DNA of 38,201 nt, from positions 1 to 38,201 of the forward strand of contig JAHFPN010000009.1 in assembly GCA_023269635.1 (NCBI GenBank), given 5' to 3'. Below the pieces are notes generated by a model that saw only the letters and a program-made list of their open reading frames with translations, searched no databases and was not told the DNA's origin. The position numbers and the translations under genes were made by a program. Below, piece by piece: positions 32,201 through 37,928 of this stretch. Origin of the DNA: Hyphomicrobiales bacterium. Its GTDB lineage: Bacteria; Pseudomonadota; Alphaproteobacteria; Rhizobiales; Xanthobacteraceae. Within the stretch, counting starts at the first letter, position 1. Every line of letters starts with the position of its first letter.

Positions 32201-32333
32201 GCGCCGCGAGCGCGACGACTGGAGGCGCGAGCTGCGGCCGGAGCGGAAAGAGCGGGCGATCGATCCAAACTCGCCATTCGCCGCGCTCGCGGCGCTCAAG
32301 GCCCGCCTCGAAGCCGAGAAGAAGGACGGCTGA
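29226..32333 (+). CDS. SUV3-like superfamily 2 RNA helicase with basic C-terminal tail
   Basis: A 1035-residue helicase related to mitochondrial SUV3, which unwinds RNA with the degradosome. Motif I is LGPTNTGKTHLA (Gly22-Thr29), motif II is DEVQLAGD, and the region before it, YWVSTVEAMPRDLDVAFVAV, is SUV3-like. Motif V is ATDAIGMGLNLDVDHVAFAS and motif VI is QIAGRAGRATRDGTFG. An SUV3-like C-terminal portion follows to about 830. The rest is an Ala/Pro/Glu-rich linker and then a strongly basic segment with repeats such as RPRRDERPRRDARPQRDA (about 950-1020), probably disordered and RNA-binding. A TTG one codon earlier is possible. Its stop directly abuts the GTG of the S4-domain gene, so the pair is co-transcribed. 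Confidence 0.93.
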   Translation: MPPIPSLAPPYRRGRGVTAVLGPTNTGKTHLAIERMLGHSSGLIGLPLRLLAREVFNRAVERAGAEAVALVTGEEKIKPQNPRYWVSTVEAMPRDLDVAFVAVDEVQLAGDLERGHVFTDRMFNRRGREETLVLGAATIRPLVEKLMPGVNVIQRPRLSQLSFAGEKKITRLPRRSAIVAFSAEEVYAIAELIRRQRGGAAVVLGALSPRTRNAQVELYRSGDVDYIVATDAIGMGLNLDVDHVAFASDRKFDGYQFRRLSPAEMAQIAGRAGRATRDGTFGTTGRCPAFEAELVERLESHTFEAVPVLQWRNTALDFRSIEALNRSLAGPPNEDGLTRAPIADDVRVLERAARDDEVIGLANSPAAVEQLWEACQIPDYRKIAPAAHAELILTLYGFLRREGKISADWFARQVALTDRTDGDIDTLSFRIAQIRTWTFAANRPDWLHDPEHWQGVTRGVEDKLSDALHERLAQRFVDRRTSVLMRRLRENTTLETEISKTGEVVVEGHAIGRLSGFEFAPDATAGGPDAKALRAAAQKALAGEIETRAKRLSESVDDAFVLSNDGAIRWIGEPVARLVAGENLLEPRFRLLADEQLNGAAREGVEARVSRWLKAHVDKLLGPLVVLGKAEDVTGMARGVGFQLAEALGVLERHKVAEEVKGLDQEARAQLRKYGVRFGAYHIYMPLLLKPAPRTLGLLLHALKHGGLGQKGVDDLPALAASGRTSIAVDAEVAKPLYRVVGYRVCGPRALRVDILERLADLIRPALTWRPAMPGAKPAGAVDGRAFTVTVAMTSLAGCAGEEFAAILRALGYRMERRPAPLPEPAPVSPASEPETAAAETVPAPEAAIEATPAAAAASEPETVTPPAELATLEILTNVPAPASAEGTPVAAEAPAAAPAEAAMIEVWRPGRPEGARRPKRKPEERRPQADRPVPAEAAPKEGEPRHEARRPRPGERPRRDERPRRDARPQRDARPQQERGDRPRHQREDRPRRERDDWRRELRPERKERAIDPNSPFAALAALKARLEAEKKDG

Positions 32334-32720
32334 GTGGAGGGCGAGCGCCAGCGCGTCGACCGCTTCCTGTGGCACGCGCGGCTTGCGCGCACGCGCACGC
32401 TCGCGGCGAAGCTCGCCGCCTCCGGTCACGTTCGGGTGAACGGCCGGCGCATCGATGCGCCCGGTCGCGGCCTCAAGCTCGGCGACGTGCTCACCTTGGC
32501 GAGCGGAGGCCGCGTGCGCGTGCTGAAGGTGCTCTCCTTCGCGCCGCGCCGCGGTGGCAGCGAAACGGCGCGCCGCCTATATGAAGACTTGAGCCCGCCG
32601 GCGCCGAAACCGGAGTTCCCGCCGGCGCCCACGCGACCCGCCGGCCACGGCCGGCCGAGCAAGCGCGATCGGCGCCTGTTCGAGCGGCTGCAAAGCCGGG
32701 GTTCCGATTTCGAGGACTAG
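32334..32720 (+). CDS. S4-domain RNA-binding protein (Hsp15/HslR-like)
   Basis: A 128-residue protein with an S4 domain near the N-terminus: VDRFLWHARLARTRTLAAKL, AASGHVRVNGRRI and LKLGDVLTLASGGRVRVLKV. E. coli Hsp15 of this family binds stalled 50S subunits carrying peptidyl-tRNA. Whether this homologue does so is inference. The C-terminal 40 residues are basic and proline-rich (PPAPKPEFPPAPTRPAG). The start is GTG at 32334, immediately after the helicase stop, and the helicase's final codons supply no strong ribosome-binding site, so coupling is likely. Pairing with an RNA helicase supports a role in RNA metabolism. Confidence 0.92.
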   Translation: MEGERQRVDRFLWHARLARTRTLAAKLAASGHVRVNGRRIDAPGRGLKLGDVLTLASGGRVRVLKVLSFAPRRGGSETARRLYEDLSPPAPKPEFPPAPTRPAGHGRPSKRDRRLFERLQSRGSDFED

Positions 32721-32795
32721 AAGCTACGTTCTTGCGGCGCCGCCGGCCTTGAGCTAGGCCCGCCGCGCGCAAGCGTTAAGCGGTGGAACGAGCGA

Positions 32796-33131
32796 ATGAC
32801 CTACATCGTCAACGACCTCTGCATCCGCTGCAAATACATGGACTGCGTCGAGGTCTGCCCCGTGGATTGTTTCTACGAGGGCGAGAACATGCTCGTGATC
32901 CATCCGGACGAATGCATCGATTGCGGCGTGTGCGAGCCGGAATGCCCGGTGGACGCGATCAAGCCGGACACCGTGCCGGGGCTCGAAAAATGGCTCGGGC
33001 TCAATGCCGAGTACGCCAAGATCTGGCCGAACATCACGGTCAAGCGCGACCCCCCGCCCGACGCCAAGGAATGGGAGGGCAAGCCCGGCAAAGAGGCGCA
33101 GTTCTCGCCCAAACCGGGCCAGGGCGATTGA
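32796..33131 (+). CDS. fdxA: Ferredoxin FdxA (7Fe type)
   Basis: A 111-residue ferredoxin expected to carry one [3Fe-4S] and one [4Fe-4S] cluster. Cysteines are arranged C9-x7-C17-x3-C21-Pro and C40-x2-C43-x2-C46-x3-C50-Pro ([20 protein letters not shown] and [17 protein letters not shown]), with extra cysteines at 12 and 25. The C-terminal part, including [20 protein letters not shown], matches the long FdxA form in Alphaproteobacteria rather than short bacterial ferredoxins. The electron partner is unknown. The ATG at 32796 follows a weak GGTGGA. It lies 75 bases after the S4 gene and 350 bases before carD. Confidence 0.96.
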   Translation: MTYIVNDLCIRCKYMDCVEVCPVDCFYEGENMLVIHPDECIDCGVCEPECPVDAIKPDTVPGLEKWLGLNAEYAKIWPNITVKRDPPPDAKEWEGKPGKEAQFSPKPGQGD

Positions 33132-33206
33132 GCGGGTTTCGAGCGGCCGCCGCGACCGCACGCTAACCATTTTCCGGCGATCGCTACGCCGCGCCGCACT
33201 AAAGCA

Positions 33207-33234
33207 TTGATTTTTGAGCGATTTGTGGTATATT
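33207..33234 (+). promoter_or_regulatory. Putative promoter for carD
   Basis: TTGATT (33207-33212), 16-base spacer, TATATT (33229-33234). This is in an AT-rich island within very GC-rich surroundings. A start near 33241 would give a leader of about 240 bases. Confidence 0.55.
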
Positions 33235-33240
33235 GTGTTT

Positions 33241-33480
33241 TGTCGTCGAGCGCCTCCGCCATGCTGCAGTGCTCCGAAGAGGAGCCGTTTTCTCGGAATC
33301 AGGCGTAAATCACGTCCGCCTTGCGGGTTTTGGCCCCCGGGGCGTGCGGCGAGTGAATTGTCGTCTCTAAGGGGCCCGTTGCCGGCACGGCGAGCCGGTA
33401 GTTGAGGCCCGCCCGGTGGAAAGCCGGGCTTGATCGAGGCCCCCGGCCCCGGCCGGGACCAACAGAGTGCAGGAGTTTTG
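33241..33480 (+). other. Long structured 5' leader of carD (possible regulatory RNA)
   Basis: About 240 bases between the predicted start and the carD ATG, without a credible coding frame. Local hairpins are visible: GCCCGG-TGGAAAG-CCGGGC in the region 33410-33432, and CCCGGC-CCCG-GCCGGG just before the AGGAG ribosome-binding site. The stretch 33132-33206 upstream holds nothing I can name. No known riboswitch or 6S/SRP/tmRNA signature is seen. Confidence 0.4.
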
Positions 33481-34176
33481 ATGCCTTCCAAGACCGCAAG
33501 CAAGAAGGCCGCTCACAAGGGCGCGGCAAGGCCCGTTCAGAAGCCGGCTTCGAAAGCGGCGCAGAAGCCCGCCCCGAAGGCCGCGCTCAAGGCGTTGCCG
33601 AAGCCCGCGCCGGCGCGCCAGAGCCATACCCGCCAGGGATTCCGGACCCAAGAGCACATCGTCTACCCGTCGCACGGCGTCGGGCAGATCGTGCGCATCG
33701 AGGAGCAGGAAGTCGCCGGCTTCAAGCTCGAGCTGTTCGTGATCAGCTTCTCGAAGGACAAGATGATCCTCCGGGTGCCGACCTCGAAGGCGCTTGCCGT
33801 CGGCATGCGCAAGCTCGCCCCGGCGGACACGGTCAAGCGCGGGCTGGAGACGCTCAAGGGCCGCGCCCGCATCAAGCGCACGATGTGGAGCCGCCGGGCG
33901 CAGGAATACGAGGCCAAGATCAACTCGGGCGACCTCGTCGCCATCGCCGAGGTGGTGCGGGATCTGTTCCGCTCGGAGACGCAGCCGGAGCAGTCCTACA
34001 GCGAGCGCCAGCTCTACGAGGCCGCGCTCGACCGCATGGTGCGCGAGATCGCGGTGGTCGAGGACGTCACCGAGACCGAGGCGCAGAAGCTGATCGAGAC
34101 CAATCTCCTCAAGGGGCCGAAGCGCGGCGCGCCGAAGCCGGCCGAAGCGGAGGTCGAGCAGGAAGAGGCGGCGTAA
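33481..34176 (+). CDS. CarD/CdnL family transcription regulator with basic N-terminal tail
   Basis: CarD-type proteins bind the RNA polymerase beta subunit through an RID/Tudor-like domain and stabilise open promoter complexes, notably at rRNA promoters. The 231-residue protein has a low-complexity Lys/Ala/Pro tail (residues 1-50, for example KKAAHKGAARPVQKPASKAA), resembling a histone H1 tail. The RID domain (about 58-120) begins FRTQEHIVYPSHGVGQIVRI and is followed by LELFVISFSKDKMILRVPTS. The helical C-terminal domain contains RTMWSRRAQEYEAKINSGDL and YSERQLYEAALDRMVREIAV. The ATG at 33481 has AGGAG six bases before it. It is single-gene, with its own promoter and terminator. Confidence 0.94.
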   Translation: MPSKTASKKAAHKGAARPVQKPASKAAQKPAPKAALKALPKPAPARQSHTRQGFRTQEHIVYPSHGVGQIVRIEEQEVAGFKLELFVISFSKDKMILRVPTSKALAVGMRKLAPADTVKRGLETLKGRARIKRTMWSRRAQEYEAKINSGDLVAIAEVVRDLFRSETQPEQSYSERQLYEAALDRMVREIAVVEDVTETEAQKLIETNLLKGPKRGAPKPAEAEVEQEEAA

Positions 34177-34202
34177 GCCCCTTCCCGTTTACATTGCGTT
34201 GA

Positions 34203-34234
34203 ACGCCCGGCCATGTGCCGGGCGTATTCTTTTT
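34203..34234 (+). terminator. Rho-independent terminator after carD
   Basis: Perfect nine-pair stem ACGCCCGGC (34203-34211), loop CATGT, GCCGGGCGT (34217-34225), followed by the T-rich run ATTCTTTTT. It lies 27 bases after the carD stop. Confidence 0.9.
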
Positions 34235-34251
34235 GGGAATGCGCTCCATAG

Positions 34252-34280
34252 TTCGCGCGCCTGGTACGTTCGCTTACAAT
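34252..34280 (+). promoter_or_regulatory. Possible promoter for the solute-binding-like gene
   Basis: TACAAT (34275-34280) is a good -10 box. The hexamer at 17-base spacing, TTCGCG (34252-34257), is a poor -35 box. It lies between the carD terminator and the ATG at 34337, where a promoter is needed. Confidence 0.35.
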
Positions 34281-34336
34281 GCATTGATGGCTACGCGCCT
34301 TGGGCGCCGGGCGTATGGCCTGCGGAGGAAATCGCC

Positions 34337-35230
34337 ATGGCCAAGACGTTGAAACACGTGAAGATCGCCCCCAAGGGCATGGGCCTCAACGATTTCGTGG
34401 CGGCGCAGGAGGGCTTCTTCGCGGCCGAGGGCCTCGACGTCGAGTTCGATTGGAAGACGTTCCGCGGTACGCAATCGAGCTGGAAGGGCATGGATTATTT
34501 CCAGCGGCCGCAGGACAAGCCCTATACCGAGAACAAGGAAGACGTGATCCAGGGCGCCTGCGTCTGGGGCACCATCTGCAACGCCAGCGCCGGCATGGGC
34601 CGGGTGGTGGCCGAGGCCTACGGCGACTCGCCCTGGGCGATCTTCGTGCGGCCGGATTCGAAGATCCGGCGCCCCGAGGACCTGAAGAACGTTCCGGTGT
34701 CGGTGGGCCTGCGCGCCGGCAGCCATTTCAACGTGCCCTACCGGCTCGAAAAATACCTTCCGCTCGAGCACATCAAGATCGTGAACACCGGCGGCTTCGG
34801 CGCGCGGCTGAAGGCGCTGTTGGAGGGCGAGGTCGAGGCCGCGAGCCTGTTGCCGCCGCAGATCGACATGGCGGAGCAGCTGGGCTTGCGCAAAATCATC
34901 GAGGATCGTTTCCATACGCTGTGGTGGGCGCCCGCGAACGCCTCGCCCGAGCTGGTGCGCGGCTATCTCGACGCGCTGCAGCGCGCGGAGGCGGCGCTCG
35001 AGGCCGATCTTGAGAACTATCTGCCGCTATGGAAAATCTCGATCCCGGCCGAGTTCGAGAACTACCACCGCTGGGACTTCTCGAAGTTCAGCCGCGGCGA
35101 GAAGTTCGTCTACAAGCCGCTCAGCCAGAGCGAGTTCGACGCCACGCTCGATCAGGTCAAGCGCTGGGGCCTCGACCAGCACCTCAAAGAAGAGCGCTTC
35201 GAGAAGCTCGTGCACACGCCGGGCCGATGA
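34337..35230 (+). CDS. Orphan NMT1/SsuA-like solute-binding protein without signal peptide
   Basis: A 297-residue protein with the type 2 periplasmic-binding fold of the NMT1/THI5/SsuA group. Lobe 1 starts VKIAPKGMGLNDFVAAQEGF and FAAEGLDVEFDW. It also has DSPWAIFVRPDSKIRRPEDL, VPVSVGLRAGSHFNVPYRLE and GFGARLKALLEGEVEAASLL, and ends KRWGLDQHLKEERFEKLVHT. Family members normally carry a signal peptide and sit beside permease and ATPase genes. Here the ATG at 34337 (GGAGGA ten bases upstream) gives MAKTLKHVKI with no hydrophobic leader, and no transporter genes are near. An in-frame extension to 34199 overlaps the carD terminator and adds no signal. It may be a cytoplasmic enzyme or sensor. The ligand is unknown. 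Confidence 0.85.
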   Translation: MAKTLKHVKIAPKGMGLNDFVAAQEGFFAAEGLDVEFDWKTFRGTQSSWKGMDYFQRPQDKPYTENKEDVIQGACVWGTICNASAGMGRVVAEAYGDSPWAIFVRPDSKIRRPEDLKNVPVSVGLRAGSHFNVPYRLEKYLPLEHIKIVNTGGFGARLKALLEGEVEAASLLPPQIDMAEQLGLRKIIEDRFHTLWWAPANASPELVRGYLDALQRAEAALEADLENYLPLWKISIPAEFENYHRWDFSKFSRGEKFVYKPLSQSEFDATLDQVKRWGLDQHLKEERFEKLVHTPGR

Positions 35231-35259
35231 GGCGCTGTCACACGGCATTCGAATGATCA

Positions 35260-35438
35260 GCCCGTCATTCCGGGGCCGAGCCCTCGGGTCCGGCCATCGG
35301 CCGGCCCAAGGATAAACTCCGCGAGGAGCCCGGAATCCATAACCGCTGACGGCGAATATGGATTCCGGGTTCGCGCCGGAGCCTGCGTCCGGCCGGCGCA
35401 AAACGCCGGGCCGGGTGGCGCGCCCCGGAATGACGGGC
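35260..35438. repeat. Palindromic intergenic repeat, copy 3 (CGTCATTCCGGGG type)
   Basis: A 179-base element in the convergent gap before the M48 protease gene. Its ends are a perfect 17-base inverted repeat: GCCCGTCATTCCGGGGC (35260-35276) and GCCCCGGAATGACGGGC (35422-35438). An inner perfect 13-base pair is CCCGGAATCCATA (35329-35341) and TATGGATTCCGGG (35357-35369). The nested layout matches the repeats at 5799 and 8110, but the end sequence differs, so it is a sister family. It could fold into one long cruciform or RNA hairpin. Confidence 0.85.
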
Positions 35439-35459
35439 GGTCAATCGGGCGGAGACGCG

Positions 35460-36938
35460 TCACTCCACGATGATCTTCACGAGATCGCCGGGCTTGATGA
35501 CGGCGCCGCGCTGGAGCCCGTTCAGCACCAGGAGGCGCTCGAGCGCGCGATCCGGCACCGCCATGCGGCTTGCGAGCCGCTCCGCGGTGTCGCCCCGTTC
35601 CGCAAGCACGATGGCGATCCGCAAGGGCTTGGCTTCCTTGGCCTCGTCGAGCGGAACGCGGCGGAACGTCAATGCCGCCGCGCGGAACTTCTGGTCGAGC
35701 TCCGGCGTCAAGCCGCGCGCGGCGAACACCAGGCGGTAGACGTCGCTGCCGAAGCGGATGGCGAACAAGCGGAACGACCATTGCTCGCCGCGGGCGATGG
35801 CGGTGGCGGCGGGGAAGCCGTTGATGGTGAGGGTTTCCACCGAGCTCGGGTCAACGCCGTCGATCCAGCCCGAGGCGAGATAGGCGCCGAGCGGCTGCAT
35901 CGCGGAAACGCGCACCGCGTCGAGCCGCACGGCCTCGCGGCCGGAGGTGGTGGCGCCGAGCACGGCCTGCGGCGTGTTCTCGAGCGTGAAGTTCTCCGGC
36001 GCCGTGAAGGACAGGCCGAGATTGGGGTGGAAGAAGCGCCGGCCGCGCACAAACCCTTCCTTGGGATCGTCGCCATAGACGATGCCGTTGAGCGCTTCCA
36101 GGAACGCCTGGCGATCGCGCTCGGCGCTGCCGGGCGCCGCGTACTGGCGGGCATTGGCGACCGCGATCGAGATGCGCTCGGGCGTCGAGGGGTGGCTGGA
36201 GAGGAAATCGATCTGCTCGGCGCTCGCCTGCGTGCGGCCGAACGCGGCGCTGCGCAGCGTCGCGTAGCGGCCCATGGAGGTGAGGAAGCGCGAGGCGCCA
36301 TAGGGATCGTAGCCCGCGCGCGCGGAAATACCGACGCCCACCGCGTCGGCCTCGAGCTCCTGCCCGCGCGAGAAGGTGGCGAGCGTGAGCCGGCTGCGGG
36401 CGAGCGCGAGCGCGCCGAGGTCGGCGTCCTGCAAGACGTCGGAGATCACCCGGCTCACGATCACCGCCTGGCGGACTTGATCGTCGCGGATCGACGCATG
36501 GCGTGCGATCACGTGTGCCATCTCGTGGGCGAGCACCGAGGAAAGCTCGGAGGTGTCGTTGGCGAGCGAGATCAGCCCGCGCGTCACGTAGAGCGTGCCG
36601 CCGGGCAGCGCGAAGGCGTTGATCGCGGGCGAATTGAGGATCACCACGCGGTACTTGAGCTCCTGCCGCCCGGATACGGCGATCAGGCGCTCGACCGTCT
36701 GCGCGATCAGGCTTTCCAGCGCCGGCGACCGATAGACGCCGCCGTAGGACGAGATCAGGCGCTGGTGCTCGCGCCGCTGCTCGACCGGAAGATCGGCAGA
36801 GATGTCGTCCTGCGTTGCGGCGGCATCGGTGAGGCTGCCGGTGCGGTCCGGATCCACGCTGGCGCAGCCCGCGGCGGCAAGCGCCGCGGCGAGCACGCCG
36901 GCGAGGAGCTTCCAGCGGAACGGATGGTCCGCGCTCAT
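35460..36938 (-). CDS. M48 family metalloprotease lipoprotein with C-terminal LysM
   Basis: A 492-residue envelope protease related to BepA/YfgC, which degrades or assists misassembled outer-membrane proteins. The N-terminal segment ends in the lipobox AAAGCASV (Cys about 24), predicting lipid anchoring. The zinc site is VLAHEMAHVIARHA (HEMAH, about 139-143) with the third ligand in ELEADAVGV (about 200). SSHPSTPERI is a further family motif. The C-terminus holds a LysM-like domain (about 445-492: LAERGDTAERLASRMAVPDR, then LLVLNGLQRGAVIKPGDLVK), suggesting peptidoglycan contact. The start at 36938 overlaps the stop of the upstream nuclease-fold gene (ATGA). The open frame to 37811 is antisense-like filler within that gene. 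Confidence 0.93.
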   Translation of the reverse strand: MSADHPFRWKLLAGVLAAALAAAGCASVDPDRTGSLTDAAATQDDISADLPVEQRREHQRLISSYGGVYRSPALESLIAQTVERLIAVSGRQELKYRVVILNSPAINAFALPGGTLYVTRGLISLANDTSELSSVLAHEMAHVIARHASIRDDQVRQAVIVSRVISDVLQDADLGALALARSRLTLATFSRGQELEADAVGVGISARAGYDPYGASRFLTSMGRYATLRSAAFGRTQASAEQIDFLSSHPSTPERISIAVANARQYAAPGSAERDRQAFLEALNGIVYGDDPKEGFVRGRRFFHPNLGLSFTAPENFTLENTPQAVLGATTSGREAVRLDAVRVSAMQPLGAYLASGWIDGVDPSSVETLTINGFPAATAIARGEQWSFRLFAIRFGSDVYRLVFAARGLTPELDQKFRAAALTFRRVPLDEAKEAKPLRIAIVLAERGDTAERLASRMAVPDRALERLLVLNGLQRGAVIKPGDLVKIIVE

Positions 36939-37768
36939 GCCCCCTCCCGCTCCAGGATTTCGAGCGCGGCCGGCGTGCGCAACTCGATCGCCGGGCCGCC
37001 GGACTCGTAGAGCACGCCGCGGACGCGCACCCGCTTGCCGCGCATGCTCTTGAGGTCGATGCCGGCGGCCTGGAAGGCCGCGCGCGCCGCGCGCGGGATC
37101 ACGATGGTGAAGTCCTCGGTGTAGCGGCGGCCGAAATCGAGGAAGGTGCGGGCATTGGTTTCGCCGATGCGGCGCACGGTGCCTTCGACGATGGCAAAGC
37201 GGCCCTTGGCCGCGAGCAGCGCGGCGAGCGCGTCGGCGTTCTGCACCTGGAAGCGTTCCACGGCCCACAGGCCGCGCTTGGCGGCACGCGCCTCGCGCTC
37301 GCGCGCGATCAGCGCGTCGGCGCAAGCCGGCTCGCCCAGATCGGGTGCCGCGCGCAGATGGCCGGCCGCGACCAGCTCGGCCGCGATCCAGCGCGCCTCG
37401 TCGGCGAGCGCGGCCTGCACCAGGATGCGGCCGTAACGGTCCTTGGCGTCGGCCTTGCCGTGGAGCGCGAGGCGCTTGCCCGCGACCAGCGCTTCGAGCG
37501 CCGCGGCGGCACGGCGCGCGGCTTCGGCGTCGCCGTCGAGATCGGTCGCCGCGATCACGCCGGCCAGCCGCGCCTCGCGGCCGTCGGCCAGGCGAATGGT
37601 GGCGCCGTCGCGCGCGCCGACCGCCTCGACGAAGGCGAACGGCTCGCCGATATCCTTGCAGGCCGCGAGCGCGCTCTCGGCGTGGGCGGGCGACACGGCG
37701 AATAGCGCGAGCGCGCACGCAGCCGCGGCGGCCGTGCCGGCATTCCCATGGTCCCGCGTCCCGCCCAT
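36935..37768 (-). CDS. Exported SNase-fold (thermonuclease-like) protein, active site degraded
   Basis: A 277-residue protein. A signal peptide (GTAAAAACALALFAVSPAHA) precedes a staphylococcal-nuclease-like OB fold: AVGARDGATIRLADGREARL, AGVIAATD, GKADAKDRYGRILVQAALAD and RWIAAELVAAGHLRA. The usual DGDT and GIDAPE acidic residues are replaced (DGAT and GVIAATD), while the Arg of DRYGR remains, so nuclease activity is doubtful. A second OB-like region (about 190-277) includes VEGTVRRIGETNARTFLDFG and GKRVRVRGVLYESGGPAIEL. Its stop overlaps the ATG of the M48 lipoprotein, so the pair is translationally coupled and probably works together in the envelope. Confidence 0.87.
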   Translation of the reverse strand: MGGTRDHGNAGTAAAAACALALFAVSPAHAESALAACKDIGEPFAFVEAVGARDGATIRLADGREARLAGVIAATDLDGDAEAARRAAAALEALVAGKRLALHGKADAKDRYGRILVQAALADEARWIAAELVAAGHLRAAPDLGEPACADALIAREREARAAKRGLWAVERFQVQNADALAALLAAKGRFAIVEGTVRRIGETNARTFLDFGRRYTEDFTIVIPRAARAAFQAAGIDLKSMRGKRVRVRGVLYESGGPAIELRTPAALEILEREGA

Positions 37769-37889
37769 CCAGTCCCCGCGCGCTTCCAGCGCGCCTCATC
37801 AAAGGCGTCAACCGGGCGATTCTGGGGCATCCTTCAGGTTGCGCAAGCCCGAGTGCGCCTTTGTGGCGCCTGTGTTATGGCGGGCCGTC

Positions 37890-37928
37890 GGTCCCGTAGC
37901 TCAGCGGATAGAGCAGCGGTTTCCTAAA
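37890..37928 (+). tRNA. 5' half of tRNA-Arg(CCT), interrupted in the anticodon arm
   Basis: Acceptor 5' strand GGTCCCG (37890-37896), T8-A9, D-arm GCTC-AGCGGATA-GAGC, then anticodon stem GCGGT (37916-37920) and loop TTCCTAA with anticodon CCT (37923-37925). After this the sequence reads ATTGTGCTCTTAG. This can wobble-pair with the stem, but no T-arm (GTTCGAATC-like) and no CGGGACC acceptor strand follow within the visible 270 bases. The gene is therefore cut at the anticodon loop. Confidence 0.8.
37919..37927 (+). repeat. Core repeat GTTTCCTAA, copy in tRNA (putative attachment core)
   Basis: Nine bases spanning the tRNA anticodon loop. The same nine bases recur at 37995-38003, offset by 76 bases, inside the foreign-looking DNA. 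This is consistent with an integrase core site, but it is short. Confidence 0.4.

Noticed and set aside
29154-32429. 1091-codon open frame on the minus strand opposite the helicase
   Set aside because: Same cause: no motifs, and helicase motifs are intact on the plus strand.
33214-33405. 63-codon open frame in the carD leader
   Set aside because: TTG start, no ribosome-binding site, Arg/Pro-rich random-like product; it overlaps the promoter region.
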